Positions 11,090 to 22,839 are shown, numbered from the stretch's first letter. The stretch: 64,000 nt of DNA from Adenophora triphylla var. japonica (GCA_022495995.1 JAFEMH010002497.1:156501-220500); one strand, 5' to 3'. Notes: generated from the sequence alone by a model not told the origin. Translations and numbers: made by a program.

Positions 11090-12375
11090 CCGAAGATAAA
11101 CTCGACTAATGGAGGCGATGCCGAAGATAAACTCGACTAACGGAGGCATTGCCAAAGGTAGACTGGACTAACGGAGGCGTTGCCAAAGATAAACTGGACT
11201 AACGGAGGCATTGCCAAAGGTAAACTCGACTAACGGAGGCATTGCCGAAGATAAACTCGACTAACGGAGGCATTGCCAAAGGTAGACTCGACTAACGGAG
11301 GCGTTGCCGAAGACGAACTCGACTAACGAGGCATTGCCGAAGGTAGACTCGACTAACAGAGGCATTACCGAAGACGGACTCGACTAACGGAGGCATTGTC
11401 GAAGGTAAACTCGACTAACGGAGGCGATGCCGAAGGTAGACTTGACTAACGGAGGCATTGCCGAAGGTAGACTCGACTAACGGAGGCATTGCCGAAGGTA
11501 GATAACGGAGGTGTTGCCGAAGGTAGACTCGACTAACGGAGGCATTGCCGAAGATAAACTCGACTAACGGAGGCGTTGCCGGAGGTAGACTCAACTAATA
11601 GAGGCATTGTCGAAGACGAACTCGACTAACGGAGGCGTTGCCGAAGGCAGACTCGACTAACGGAGGCATATCCGAAGGTAGACTCGACTAACGGAGGTGT
11701 TGCCGAAGATGGAATCGACTAATGGAGGTGTTTCCGAAGACGTACTCAACTAACGAAGGCGTTGCCGAAGGTAAACTCGACTAACGGAGGTGTTGCTGAA
11801 GGTAAACTCGACTAACAGAGGCGTTGCCGAAGGTAGACTCGACTAACGGAGGTGCTTCCGAAGACGGACTCGACTAACGAAGGCGTTGCCGTAGACGGAC
11901 TCGACTAACGGAGGCATTACTGAAGGCGGACTCGACTAACAGAGGCGGTTCCAAAGACGGACTCGAATAACAGAGGCATTGCCGAAGAGGGACTCGACTA
12001 ACGGAGGCGTTACCGAAGACGGACTCGACTAACGGCAGACTTGCTGAAGGCAGACTTGACTAACGGAGGCATTGCCGAGGGTAAACTCGACTAACGGAGG
12101 TGTTGCCAAAGACGGACTCGACTAACGGAGGCGTTGCCGAAGACGAACTCGACTAACGGAAGTGTTGCCGAAGGTAAACTCGACTAACGGAGGAGTTGCC
12201 GATGATAGACTCAACCAACGGAGGCATTGCCGAAGACAGACTCGACTAACGGAGGCATTACCGAAGACAGACTCGACTAACGGAGGCGATGCCGAAGATA
12301 GACTCGACTAACGGAAGTGTTGCCGAAGATGGACTCGACTAACGGAAGCGTTGCCGAAGACAGACTCGACTAACG
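11090..12375 (+). repeat. Minisatellite, about 31-bp unit, roughly 40 copies
   Basis: Unit ACTCGACTAACGGAGGCGTT followed by GCCGAAGACGG, repeated head to tail with point changes and occasional short units. It lies between the polypurine tract and the antisense gene of Tat-D. Hypervariable 3' regions with tandem repeats are typical of Tat/Ogre elements. Confidence 0.9.
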
Positions 12376-12477
12376 ACAGACTTGCTTTGTTCGCTAAGCT
12401 GGGGAAAACTCGGGCTTACGATGACTGCCGGGATTTATCTGCTGGGGATATGTATTCTCTGTACGGGCTTATGATGA

Positions 12478-12897
12478 TGGCTGGGGTTGAAAATGAGGAA
12501 GGGAATGGGCTTCCGTTAAGTTTTACTGAAGAGGTCGGGCTTACGTTGAAGGACGGGGTTGAAAATGAGGAAAGGAATGGGCTTCCGTTAAGTTTCATTG
12601 AAGAGGTCGGGCTTACGTTGAAGGTCGGGGTTAAAAATGAGGAAGGGAATGGGTTTCCGTTAAGTTTTGTTGAAGAGGTCGAGCTTACGTTGAAGGCCGG
12701 GGTTGAAAATGAGGAAAGGAATGGGCTTCCATTAAGTTTCGTTGAAGAGGTCGGGCTTACGTTGAAGTTCGGGGTTGAAAATGAGGAAATGAATGGGCTT
12801 CCGTTAAGTTTCGTTAAAGAGGTCGGGCTTACGTTGAAGGTCGGGGTTGAAAATGAGGAAAGGAATGGGCTTCCGTTAAGTTCCATTAACTTCTGTT
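12478..12897 (+). repeat. 72-bp tandem repeat, about six copies
   Basis: Unit includes GGGGTTGAAAATGAGGAA and GGGCTTCCGTTAAGTTT. The length is a multiple of three, so a 24-residue repeat stays open on both strands; this open frame is most simply explained by the period and I do not call it a gene. Confidence 0.85.
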
Positions 12898-12971
12898 AAC
12901 TTTCTGTTAGACTGAGGATCTGAATGCAGAGTGCCAGGAATTAAAAGGGCAAAATAGGGTTTTCACCCTAT

Positions 12972-13022
12972 GATCTTATCCACGCGGACCAGATCGGTAG
13001 GGCGACAGGTTTAAAAATTAAG
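12972..13022 (+). promoter_or_regulatory. Putative promoter of the antisense PMD gene: palindrome plus TATA-like box
   Basis: A decayed palindrome of the Tat-D type (GATCTTATCC..., 12972-12995) lies about 14 bp before TTTAAAAATTAAG (TATA-like, 13010-13022), with the PMD start codon at 13094. Sequence type and spacing mirror the LTR promoter. Confidence 0.5.
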
Positions 13023-13093
13023 ACAGACGTTTCTGTCTTCTTCATACTTTTCAAACAACAGCCGAGAGGAAGAGAGAAAAAGGAGGGAGAAAA

Positions 13094-15960
13094 ATGCCAT
13101 TGTTGTCCAAAATCCTTGTCAAAACCTTTGAAATCGAGGCTATGGAGCGAGGGGAAGGAGCTAACGTAGTCCACCGAGGTCGGGTGAGTAGAGAGGCTGC
13201 AGAGAAGCGGCTTGAATTGCTGAGGATGCACCGCCATTACACGCTCTCGCAATCGGTAAACGACGAAGTTTACCCTGATATGTGGCAACATTGGGCCACC
13301 GACGAGGATCTTCGCATGGTATGGCGCTCAATTTTGTTGATTTTATTGATTTTTCATCAAAATTGGTTCATGCTAGATTTAGGGCTTGAATTGTCAAAAT
13401 TTGGGGCTTTTGTTGATTTTGCTGTTGGAATATGAAATTGACGATGCATATGTTTAATTGAAAGAATGGGAAGTGAGAATATGCAATTTGTTTGTGAAAA
13501 ACATGAGTAATTTACATAATGTGAAAATAAAGTGCGTGCAAATTTACCGAATTTTGGACGGACTCTTGCATGTGAGATTTTGTAATGAAAACTTGTTTTT
13601 GTGAATGCATGTTTGATAACATGATGACTGAACGTGAGAAAAAAATACATGCATGCTAGATTTATGAAAATAAAGTGCATGGAGAAAAATGTGTCCAAAA
13701 ATGGGACGGATTTTTTTTTTTTTGTTTGTGTTCGCGCCATGTTTGCCATTTTTATTGACATGCTCGCGCTGTGTTTACCTGCAGGGGAGATCGAATGTCA
13801 TCCAATGCAAGTTGGACAAGCTGAAGACTCGAGGGTTCGTGGAGGCGGTCGTGAAGCTTTAGGATGCCTTGCCCATGGCTGGTAGGGAGGGTTACAGGAG
13901 TCCTCGATAGCTTGTGGTTGCCTCTAACCTCTACAACTTTGTTGAGTGCTTGAGAGGATTTGCGGGGTTGCATAATATTAAAGGGCTCTATCTGGCTTCG
14001 ATTGAGCATTGGTGGGATGTTACCCACACGTTCCACTTCTTTTAGGGGGAGGCTACCGTGACCCCTACCGACTATGCTGCTATCACTGGCCTGTCCTTCA
14101 AGGGGCTCAGCTTGGAGTGGCATGATGGATATACTGACAGGGAGCTGACGGATCTGCTGGGGATTGTTCCCGAGCCGAGGAAGGGGATGGGTATGGAGTA
14201 TGTCGTGATCGTTGGGAAGCTGACCGAGAGCATAGCTTGGTACGAGGGAGGGGATCAGACAATCTTCGCTGAGCAGATTGCCCGCTGCTTCTTGTGGTTC
14301 TCCCTTTCTAGCACTTTATTTGGGCATGCGGAGGGCACAACTGTGTTTGCTTTGCTAGGGTCCTTGGCGACCATCGATAGGATCGATGATTATGCATGGG
14401 GAGAGGCAGGTTTGGCGGAGCTGTACTTTGCTCTGGATAGGTACAGCAGGAAGGCGTCCACCTCCCTGACCTGCTTTGAGTTTTCGCTGAAGGTATACTC
14501 TTTCTTTCTTCTTCTCTCTCTTTTTTTTACATACCTCGTACATATTGTGTATGCACCTCTGGTATTGACGGGTTTCCCTTGTTGGGTGCAAGTCTGGGCT
14601 CTGAAGATCTTTGGATGTGCCCCGTGGGACCATGTCCAGGGAGAGTTTTTTGCATACCCAGCCATGCTTTAGTGGACGAGGATGCTAGGGTGAAGAGGAC
14701 CAAGAAGAAGGTGAGTTACTAGGACATGGTGCCATTTTTGGGGGCGAAGACCAGCGAGAGGGTCAATTTTTACCCTTGGGATCGATTTGCGGTTGATCAG
14801 CTGGGCGGTGCCGAGCGCTGGACAGGGATGAGGTGTATCTTGTGGGGACTCCCCAGCGATGTCTATTACTTGGGGGAGAGGGTGACGAGGCAGCACGATT
14901 TAGGGATGGCCCCTCTGGCGCCGGTTGAGCCTCAGGCTGACATGATGTATCCCCGGGAAGGGTCAGCGAACTGGCAGTGGTTTAGGGCTGGGCGGCCCGC
15001 CATGGAGTATGTCACTTAGGAACCTTATCTGGCGTTTGTGAGACGCAGGCTGAAGACGCCTCAGCTACTGGCAAGGGAAGAGATCTCTGTCCTCAGACTT
15101 CCTCGAGCTGACTTCTCGTATACCCAGGAGGGGGTTAGGATGAGGGTGCCGATACCCCTCCCAGAGGTGACAACGTGAGCTTTCCGGCCCCAATCGAATG
15201 CTCAGGTATATGCTGACCACATTCCGATTACTTAGCCTATGTACATCTTACGCCATTGTTTCGACTGTTTTTTGAGGCTCTTATTTCTTTTGTGCAGTAC
15301 TCGGCCCGGGTTGCCGATCGGCTTTTGCGCCAGGTCATCGGGGCCAAGAGGTTCATCCACAACCTTGTGACGCGGGGGAATGCTCGGGGTTCCGAAAGGG
15401 CATCGCGACTAGCGCCTAGTGCCTCTGCGAGAGAGAGGTCACCTATTCCAGCCAGCGGACCTATGCCAGGCAGGAGGTCTATGGAGACTCCCCGTACCCA
15501 GCCCAGAGAGTCGGCAGACATTTCTCCTTCTCCTTACATGGACAGGAGCGTGGAGATTTCCCGGGACCACATCATCTTCGGGGGCATGGAGGGGCCGAGC
15601 TACGTACAGGGCAGAGCCGGTGAGGGCTCCTCTTCGCACCAAGGGGGTTATGGCGCCTTTGAGTCGCAGGGGGATTACGGGACTCCCCTGCAGACCCAGG
15701 GGACGTACGGCCAGAGCTCTGATGCCTTCTCTTTTGATTACGACTTCTTTGCTGACATCGGGGTGTCGTACCGAGGCGTGATTGCTGATCCTGAGGATAC
15801 TTACTCGGATGCTGAGCAAGATGACGTAGATCCGGGGATGGCTTTCCCGGAGGCAGCTGCGGAGGGACCGAGCACGGCTCCCCGGAGGGTTCGGAGGCGC
15901 GGCAAGGAGATTTCTAGGGAGGATGATCCCGTTCCTGATTCGGACATCGATTCTGACTGA
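13094..15960 (+). pseudogene. Plant mobile domain (PMD, MAIN-like) gene, antisense within Tat-D, decayed
   Basis: PMD proteins occur both as plant nuclear proteins (MAIN/MAIL1 type) and inside transposons; biochemical activity is unclear. Likely exon 1 is 13094-13318 (donor GTATGG), then an intron ending TTTACCTGCAG at 13784. Exon 2, 13785-14492, is 708 bp and carries the PMD core: HWWDVTHTFHF, TPTDYAAITGLSF, FLWFSLS and YAWGEAGLAELYFALD. It is in one frame but has three TAG stops, all explicable as CAG to TAG. Exon 3 starts near 14592 (WALKIFGCAPWD) with a stop and frameshift near 14700, resuming as YYLGERVTRQHDL. A last exon from about 15300 (YSARVADRLL) ends at 15960 with a Gly/Ser/Gln-rich stretch and a basic RRVRRRGKE segment. 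The TRG-1 homologue at 34615 has the same exon 2 length. Confidence 0.7.
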
Positions 15961-16299
15961 CAGTGAGTGACTGTTTCTGTTAGGGCAGAGAGAGAACACA
16001 TACATTTGATGCACATTATTTTTCTATTTTTGGAATGTAATAACTACTAGGTTAATACATTATTGTTTGTTTCACTATATATTTTTTTGTATTTTTGTTT
16101 TGTTAATTATGTACATGAATGCAAGTTGCATGAGCCCGGTTTTGTGTTTTATATGGGCATGTATGTGATGGAAAATGGGATTTTGAATGGAAAATGGGGA
16201 ATGTGCCAGTTTTGTTTCTGCTTGGCTGTTTGGGGAAACATTTCCTCATTGGGGGACAACAGTTTTTACTGCTAACAGATTTTTTTTTTGACTGGGTGA

Positions 16300-16387
16300 C
16301 AATCTTATCCGCGTGGATGAGATTGAGGCTGCAATCTCATCCGCGCGGACAAGGACAGCATCTGAGAAGGTTATTTAAATTTTCACC
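16300..16387 (+). promoter_or_regulatory. Putative promoter of the second antisense gene: palindrome pair plus TATA-like box
   Basis: Palindromes at 16300-16325 (core ATCCGCGTGGAT) and 16332-16355 (core ATCCGCGCGGA) form a 55-bp unit nearly identical to 10558-10613 in the LTR. A TATA-like TTATTTAAATTTT follows at 16371-16383, then a CT-rich leader and ATG at 16471. Confidence 0.6.
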
Positions 16388-16470
16388 TCAGATCTGGTTC
16401 ATCTCTCCCCTTCAATTCAAACATCTTCCTCTCTGTTCTTCTGAAGTTTCGGCCAAAACCATAAAAAGCC

Positions 16471-17842
16471 ATGGAAAACATGAAGAATTCTCCTAAATTG
16501 CCAAAGGAGTTGCAAATGATCTTCTTCAACAAGTACAAGGAGTGGTCTCGGGAAATCATACATGGGAACAAGGTGTTCTTTGAAGAGAGGTATACAATCA
16601 ATTCTTTGTGGTCTCTTAAGGACCTTGTCCCGGATTATGACTTGATGAGGGCTTCCGCCGCGTTTTGGGACACTTAGAGGCACATCTTTTGCTTCTCTTA
16701 TAATGAGATGGTTCCCACCCTTGAAGATTTCAGGGCTTTACTCGGAGGGCCCGAGGTGGAAGAGGTTGCACTTCTCTTGCCCGGAGGGATATCTTTTGTC
16801 AACAAATTATCTGGCATTCTTCAAATCTTCACGGAGGAAGCTCGAGGTATGATTCGAGGACCCGACTATTTTGACATTTCTGGTCTCCTGGATATGTTTA
16901 GGAGCTTGGGCATGGTTGGTGATTGTTATTGGGATGCATTTGCTCTTTGTGCAATCGGGTCCTTATTTATGGTATGTTCCTTTGGGATGTGCCACCGGTC
17001 TCTGATGGAGAGGCTGGGGGTCCTACGGGAGGCTCCACATACATTCAGACCGTGGACCATTGCCAGGAGGGGGGGTCACTGTCGAGATCGAGGATCAGGC
17101 CTCGTGGGAGCGCTGGATGGCTCAACGCCATACCCAGGATATCCGATGGTTGATTTCGCATTGGCAGATAGAGACTCGGAGGACACTCCATGATGGATCT
17201 CAGGTAGTCATGCTTCCGGGGCTTTGTTGGTCTACCTTCTACATTCCAGCTCTAGCTCTCCGACAGTTTGGGATGGAGCAGGTTCCTTTGGAGGGTTGCG
17301 ATGACATTTCTACCCGGGTGGTACTTTCCATTTCTATGGATGACTTATCTGGGTTCTCCTTCTTCTCCCAATTATGGAGGTATCATGTTTTCCCTCCTAT
17401 AGTCCTTCTCAAGCATCCGGAGCGTATTTTTCTGTCCACTTGGTACTTGGATTGGTATGAGAGACATATGGGGGAGACTCAGGTGGCTCTTATGAGGAGG
17501 CGTGAGGCCATGGTGGGACCAGAAGATGTCCCTGTTTTAGTGTTGAGGAGAGCCGAGGCGAGGGCTAGTCCTTATGACAGGAGCGGGGACGACATGCTTG
17601 ATTAAGAGGTGAGGGTGGAACGTCAGAGAGACATGGTTCCTACGGCGCTGCCCAGGAGGCAGGAGATCAGAGACGAAGCCCAGGCGACTAGAGCTCTGAT
17701 AGAGGCCGGCTTGATGGACCCGGCCCCTATGCGGAAGCTAGGGAGGAGGAGGACGGACATCATTCCCGTGCCTAGGAAGAACATAAGGCACGGTGGGAGA
17801 AGACGGAGGAGGAAGGAAGGGGACGCGAGCACTAGTGGCTAG
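16471..17842 (+). pseudogene. DUF7745/PMD-like gene, antisense within Tat-D, decayed
   Basis: The N-terminal part reads LWSLKDLV...AAFWDT, FCFSYNEMVPTLEDFRALLGGP, the signature I associate with the DUF7745 family (AL.FWDP...CF.FG..D..PT.EEY..LL), which is common in plant transposons and related to PMD. The C-terminal part matches the same family: WERWMAQRHTQDIRWLISHW, VVMLPGLCWSTFYIPALALRQFG. Lesions: TAG at 16675-16677, two frame changes between about 16960 and 17060, and TAA at 17603-17605; the last can be a CAA to TAA change. The tail is basic (GGRRRRRKEG), a possible nuclear localisation signal. It follows the PMD gene on the same strand with its own promoter-like region. Function unknown. 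Confidence 0.6.
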
Positions 17843-18103
17843 AACTTTGAGTATCCACTGATCATCCTTGCAGGCACATTAGTCTTTAGTTATGGATTAT
17901 TTTATCTTTTAGCTTAGTTGCGAGTTTAAGAGTAGACCGGGCTTGAACTCATCAAAAAGTTTTTAACTATAATGAATATATGAATTGCATTAGAGTTTTT
18001 CGAGACGCAGTCATGACTTGATCAATGTGTTGATGACGAAATATGATTTTTGCTTATGTTTTAGACCGCACCGTTTTCGGCTGCCTATGTTCTCCTTTTA
18101 CAA
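17843..18103 (-). other. Tat-D internal non-coding segment, left of the CACTA insertion
   Basis: No gene. The last 40 bases (GGCTGCCTATGTTCTCC) together with 22843-22885 (GGGGCTCAGGTCTCCGTAGTT) make one block that also occurs intact in TRG-1 (about 39840-39905) and TRG-2 (about 50783-50850). The CACTA element has split it. Confidence 0.55.
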
Positions 18104-18116
18104 CACTACAAGAAAA

Positions 18117-18700
18117 CTGACAGATACCGACGGAAATTAGTGACGGAAATAAATCCGTCACTAATACCGATGGATTAGCGACGAAATAGCAACGAACTAG
18201 AGTGAAAAACAAAAAAACGAAATTAGGACGAGATTACCGACGGATTTAGTGACGGATTTGCCGACGGATTCCATTTCGTCTCTAATCCGTCACCATTTTG
18301 GCGCCAAAAATTTGCGCACTTTTTTACCGACGGATTAATGACGGAATGGCGACGGATATTTTTACCGACGGATTTGAGTCGTTGCTAAATTATTTAAAAT
18401 AATTATTAAATTTATATTTTAGGTTAGCGACGAATTAGTGACGGATTTAATTACCGACGGATTTTACATATTATTACCGACGGATTTGAGTCGTTGCTAA
18501 ATTATTTAAAATAATAATTAAATTTATATTTTAGGTTAGCGATTAGTGACGGATTTAATTACCGACGGATTAAAATCCGTCGGTAAATTAATTACATATT
18601 ATTACCGACGGATTTGAGTCGTTGCTAAATTATTTAAAATAATTATTAAATTTATATTTTAGGTTAGCGACGGATTAGTGACGGATTTAATTACGGATGA
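18117..18700. repeat. Left subterminal repeats of the CACTA element
   Basis: Dense ACCGACGGAT and AGTGACGGA motifs, with a unit of about 110-130 bp (ACCGACGGATTTGAGTCGTT...) repeated three times from 18363, 18474 and 18601. Confidence 0.85.
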
Positions 18701-18880
18701 ATTGTACTAGAAGAGGGACGGACAATAGCAAATATACTTTTTTTTTTTTTGGATGAATAAAACTATTTGAGATATTGGTTAGTAGTGATTTTTTTTTTTT
18801 TATAAAAAGTTAAGAATTTTCTAAGAAATGAAAGTATATAATAGAAAAAAGAGAGACGGACAATATCTTTATTATACTTT

Positions 18881-18980
18881 CATTTGTTTATTTTTTTTCT
18901 AACTTTTTTTATATAACTTTTTGAAACAAACTTCAATACTAAAAAATGTTCAAAATATTTATTTATATTCATAAAAAATA
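18881..18980 (+). repeat. Inverted repeat, left arm, inside the CACTA element
   Basis: Reads CATTTGTTTATTTT ... ATTTATATTCATAAAAAA; its reverse complement is at 20450-20550 with few differences. The arms flank the TATAGGG/CCCTATA array. Confidence 0.75.
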
Positions 18981-18996
18981 AAAATATATATACATT

Positions 18997-20447
18997 TAGG
19001 GTATAGGGTATATGGTATAGGGTATAAGGTATAGGGTATAGGGTATATGGTATAGGGTATATCCTGTACCCTATAGGGTATAGGGTATAGGGTATATCAT
19101 ATAGGGTATAGGGTATACCCTATACCCTCTACCCTATAGGGTACAAGGTATACCCTATACCATATACCCTATACCATATACCCCTATAGGGTATACCCTA
19201 AACCATATACCTTATACCCTATACCCTATAGGGTATACCATATACCCTATACCCTATAGGGTATACCCTATACCATATACCCTATGCCCTATACCCTATA
19301 GGGTATACCCTATACCCTATGCCATATAGGGTATACCCTATATCCTATAGGGTATACCCTATACCCTATAGGGCATAGGGTATAGGGTATGCCCTATAGG
19401 GTACATGGTATAGGGTATAGGGCATATGATATAGGGTATAGGGTATACCCTATAGGGTATAGGGTATAACCTATGTCCTATAGGGTATATCCTATAGGGC
19501 ATAGGGTATAGGGTATACCATATAGGGTACATGGTATAGGGTATAGGGCATAGGGTATAGGGTATGGGATATACCCTATAGGACATAGGGTATAGGGTAT
19601 ACCCTATAGGGTACAAGGTATAAGGTATAGGGCATAGGGTATAGGGTATACCTTATGCCCTATAGGGTATATCCTAAAGGGCATAGGGTATAGGGTATAC
19701 CCTATAGGGTACATGGTATAGGGTATAGGGCATAGGGTATATGGTATACCCTATAGGGCATAGGATATAGGGTATACCCTATACCCTATAGGGCATAGGG
19801 TATAGGGTATACCCTATACCCTATAGGGTATACCCTATAGGGCATAAGGTATAGGGTATACCCTATAGGGTACATGGTATAGGGTATAGGGCATAGGGTA
19901 TACCCTATGCCCTATAGGATATACCCTATAGAGCATAGGGTATAGGGTATACCCTATAGGGTACATGGTATAGGATATAGGGCATAGGATATAGGGTATA
20001 GGGTATAGGGTATACCCTATAGGGTACATGATATAAGGTATAGGGCATAGGATATAGGGTATAGGGTATACCCTATAGGGTATAGGCTATACCCTACATG
20101 GTATAAGGTATAGGGCATAGGGCATAGGGTATACCCTATAGGGTACATGGTATAGGGTATACCCTATAGGGCATAGGGTATACCCTATACCCTATAGGGC
20201 ATAGGGTATAGGGTATACCCTATACCCTATAGGGCATAGGGTATAGGGTATATCCTATACCATATATCCTATAGGGTATTTATACCCTATAGGGCATAGG
20301 GTATAGGGTATACCTTATAGGGTACATGGTATAGGGTATAGGGCATAGGGTATAGGGTATACCATATAGGGTATAGGGTATACCCTATACCCTATACCTT
20401 ATAGGGTATATATCCTATACCCTACACTTTATACCCTATACCCTATA
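18997..20447. repeat. Self-complementary TATAGGG/CCCTATA heptamer array, about 1.45 kb
   Basis: Consists almost wholly of TATAGGG and its complement CCCTATA, with variants such as CATAGGG and TATGGTA, switching orientation every few units (for example CCTATAGGGTATACCC). The heptamer differs by one base from the plant telomere unit TTTAGGG. The open frames of YPI/LYPM type here follow from the period and are not genes. Confidence 0.9.
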
Positions 20448-20449
20448 AT

Positions 20450-20550
20450 TTTTTTTTTTTATGAATATAAATAAATATTTTGGACATTTTTTAGTATTGT
20501 AGTTTTTTTCAAAAAGTTATATAAAAAGTTAGAAAAAATATAAACAAATG
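20450..20550 (-). repeat. Inverted repeat, right arm, inside the CACTA element
   Basis: Reverse complement of 18881-18980 (TTATGAATATAAATAAATATTTTGG and onward to AAACAAATG). Confidence 0.75.
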
Positions 20551-21239
20551 AAATTATGTAATATAAAAACATTTACTTTTTTGATATTATGTATTATTAC
20601 TAGTTATTATTAATATTATTATTAAGCAGTATTATTAATTATATAATAATAATTATTAATATATTCAATTATTTAATTGAATAATTAACAATAGCATCAT
20701 TATTAGTATTATTATTAAGTATTATTACTAATATTTTTTAAAGAAATAAAAGTATATAATATAAAAATATTTACTTTTTTGATATTATGTATTAATACTA
20801 GTATTATTATCAAGTATTTTTTTTATCAAGATCTTAAATATTTTTTTTATCTAATATTATTTATATTTTGAATTATTTCTATTTACCATCATTTCTTTAA
20901 AAAAAACTTAAATAATAGTTTTTTATATAATAATTAATGAGTATAATAATTAATATTATTATTTTTCTTTTATATTCACATGAAACACATATATTCACAT
21001 AAATCACTAGTCAATCTAAATCTTAACCATTAAATACATCACAAACAATTAAATCCAATAGTCCAAATTTCATTTAACAAAGCACAACACATTTTTATTT
21101 GATTGACTTACAAATGTTCACATGGATTGAGCCCCCAACACAATCTAAACCATTAACTCATATACATCCAATGATCCAAAATCATCCCAACAAAACACTC
21201 ACAATTTCTTTCTTCCTTCCTTATTTACTAACTCCTTCA
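20551..21239. other. AT-rich interior of the CACTA element
   Basis: Low-complexity TTATTATTAATA-type sequence, then unique sequence with CT microsatellite (about 21239-21254). No gene seen. Confidence 0.6.
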
Positions 21240-21439
21240 TCTCTCTCTCTCTCTAAATGTTGAGAACGGCTCTCCCTCTTCCCAATCTCCATCTACCGCC
21301 CCCTCCCATTCCGGTAACCACCACCCAACCACCCATCTCGTCACCGGCACCACACCACCCCACCCCTTCTTGGTCATGCACTTGTAGCTCTTGTTGCATG
21401 CCCCTTAATCCCGACATTTCTTCCCTCCAAGATAAAAAA

Positions 21440-21720
21440 GAAAGAGCTTTCTCGTTTGGCACAGCTCGATGCTGCAAGAAGGGGAACTTATGTCCTGCAT
21501 AATGACCTTGACACCATCGATCGGCTGGTGGCTCGTTTGCATTCTGAGGTTGAGGGCGACAAGCTTCTTATTCGGCTTGGAGAGAGGCAAAGACAAACAT
21601 TCGATCCAGGAAGTAGCAAAGCAGCTTCGAAAGAACTATGTCAATTTCCAGAATCAACTTACAGATCTCGAGGAACACTTGTGCCTCTGTTTTGCTGCAA
21701 TTAACCGTGCCGATCCAATG
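21440..21720 (+). pseudogene. Captured fragment of a UPF0496 (DUF677) family gene inside the CACTA element
   Basis: Translations read RLAQLDAARRGTYVLHND and LDTIDRLVARLHSEVEGDK in one frame, then, after a frameshift near 21570, FGLERGKDKHSIQEVAKQLR and LTDLEEHLCLCFAAIN in the next. I recognise this as the conserved middle of plant UPF0496 proteins, a family without clear biochemical function. No start or plausible end remains, so it is a gene fragment carried by the transposon. The flanking Pro/Thr-rich sequence (21257-21400) may belong to the same captured gene. Confirmation needs a protein search. Confidence 0.6.
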
Positions 21721-22317
21721 CCAACTTTGCTCCTATATTTAATTTATCATCTTCCCGTTGACTCTGAGATGAATCTAGTTTCTATCAAGCCAATGAATGG
21801 GCAAATGGGGAATCTCTTATTTTTGGTGTAATTACTCGTGTTCAATTCATTCTTGAATCACCTTGTTTTGGGATTTGAGGTAATGTGGTTGATTTTTGGG
21901 TAATTAAACGTGCCAATGGGTGATAGAAATGTTAGGAATCTTTTGGGGCTAATTTGCCAGAAATCATTGTTTTGCTTGTTTTCAGTTGCATCAATCATGT
22001 TCCTCTTTTCTTGGTTCTTTGTTTTGAGTTCAACTGGCCGTCCCGACCTCCTCGTCGACAATAGATTGATACCCACTTCAAAAAATCTCATTTTGATGGA
22101 CAATGACAAGAATTATAAACAAATATGTTAAGGGATTGATTTTCATACAGATTTTTGCTGGGTAGATCTTGTGTGTGTGCGTGTAGATGGTGGTGTGTAA
22201 AGGGACTGATTTGAGAATAAAATATGTTAAGGGATTGATTTGACAATAATAGAACTTAAATGAAAGATTTGACAATAATAGAACTTAAGGGACTGATTTA
22301 AAAATATTTACAAAAAT

Positions 22318-22321
<4 letters not shown>

Positions 22322-22362
<41 letters not shown>
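22322..22362. repeat. (AT)n microsatellite
   Basis: About twenty TA/AT dinucleotides in the right part of the CACTA element. Confidence 0.9.
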
Positions 22363-22368
<6 letters not shown>

Positions 22369-22419
22369 TATATATTTTTTAATTTATATATATAATATTG
22401 TTAATATAAAATGCAAATG

Positions 22420-22826
22420 TAGCGACGGAAATATTCGTCGGGAAAGGCCTCAATAATTTGGCATATAAAAAAAATATTGATTTTTTTAATTAATAATAGC
22501 AACGGAATGATCCGTCGCTAATCCGTCACTAAATTGGTCCAAAAAATAAAACGACCATTTAAATAGCGACGGAAAATCCGTCGCTAATCCGTCGGCATAA
22601 TGCTTTAAATTGGTCGATTATTTTACGAAATTACCAACGGATTTTAAAACAATAGCGACGGAAAAATCCGTCGCTAAAGCTGATTGAGATCCGTCAGTAA
22701 TCCGTCGAAAGATTTACCGACGAGCGTTTTACCAACGGAATTTTTCTTTCGGGAATCCGTCGCTAAATCAATTTAGTGACGGATTTTTGGTATTTAGTGA
22801 CGGATTTTTCCGTCGGTAACTGTCGT
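22420..22826. repeat. Right subterminal repeats of the CACTA element
   Basis: TAGCGACGGAA, ATCCGTCGCTAA and similar motifs in both orientations up to the terminal repeat. Confidence 0.85.
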
Positions 22827-22839
22827 TTTTCTTGTAGTG

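Larger units (their letters stand above)
18104..22839. mobile_element. CACTA (En/Spm) transposon, non-autonomous, 4736 bp
   Basis: Terminal inverted repeats CACTACAAGAAAA (18104-18116) and TTTTCTTGTAGTG (22827-22839), flanked by 3-bp duplications CAA (18101-18103 and 22840-22842). Both ends carry subterminal arrays of CGACGGAT/ATCCGTCG motifs, the usual transposase-binding layout. No transposase reading frame is present, so it depends on a partner. Inside are a foldback around a TATAGGG/CCCTATA array and a captured host gene fragment. Confidence 0.95.

Noticed and set aside
11090..12375. Regular direct repeats resembling a CRISPR array
   Set aside because: Units are contiguous with no unique spacers, the DNA is plant nuclear, and no cas genes exist. 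It is a minisatellite.
12351..12899. Open frames on both strands with 24-residue repeats
   Set aside because: A 72-bp tandem repeat without stops is open by periodicity on both strands; no promoter or homology supports a protein.
14355..14665. Minus-strand open frames opposite the PMD exon 2
   Set aside because: Shadows of the plus-strand exon; no independent evidence.
19359..20029. Open frames rich in YPI/LYPM repeats
   Set aside because: Direct translation of the TATAGGG/CCCTATA array; not a gene.
18997..20447. Interstitial telomere repeat
   Set aside because: The unit is TATAGGG, not TTTAGGG, in alternating orientation and bounded by inverted arms inside a CACTA element; only resemblance noted.
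21858..22275. Small open frames right of the UPF0496 fragment
   Set aside because: AT-rich, no homology recognised, no splice support; treated as CACTA interior.
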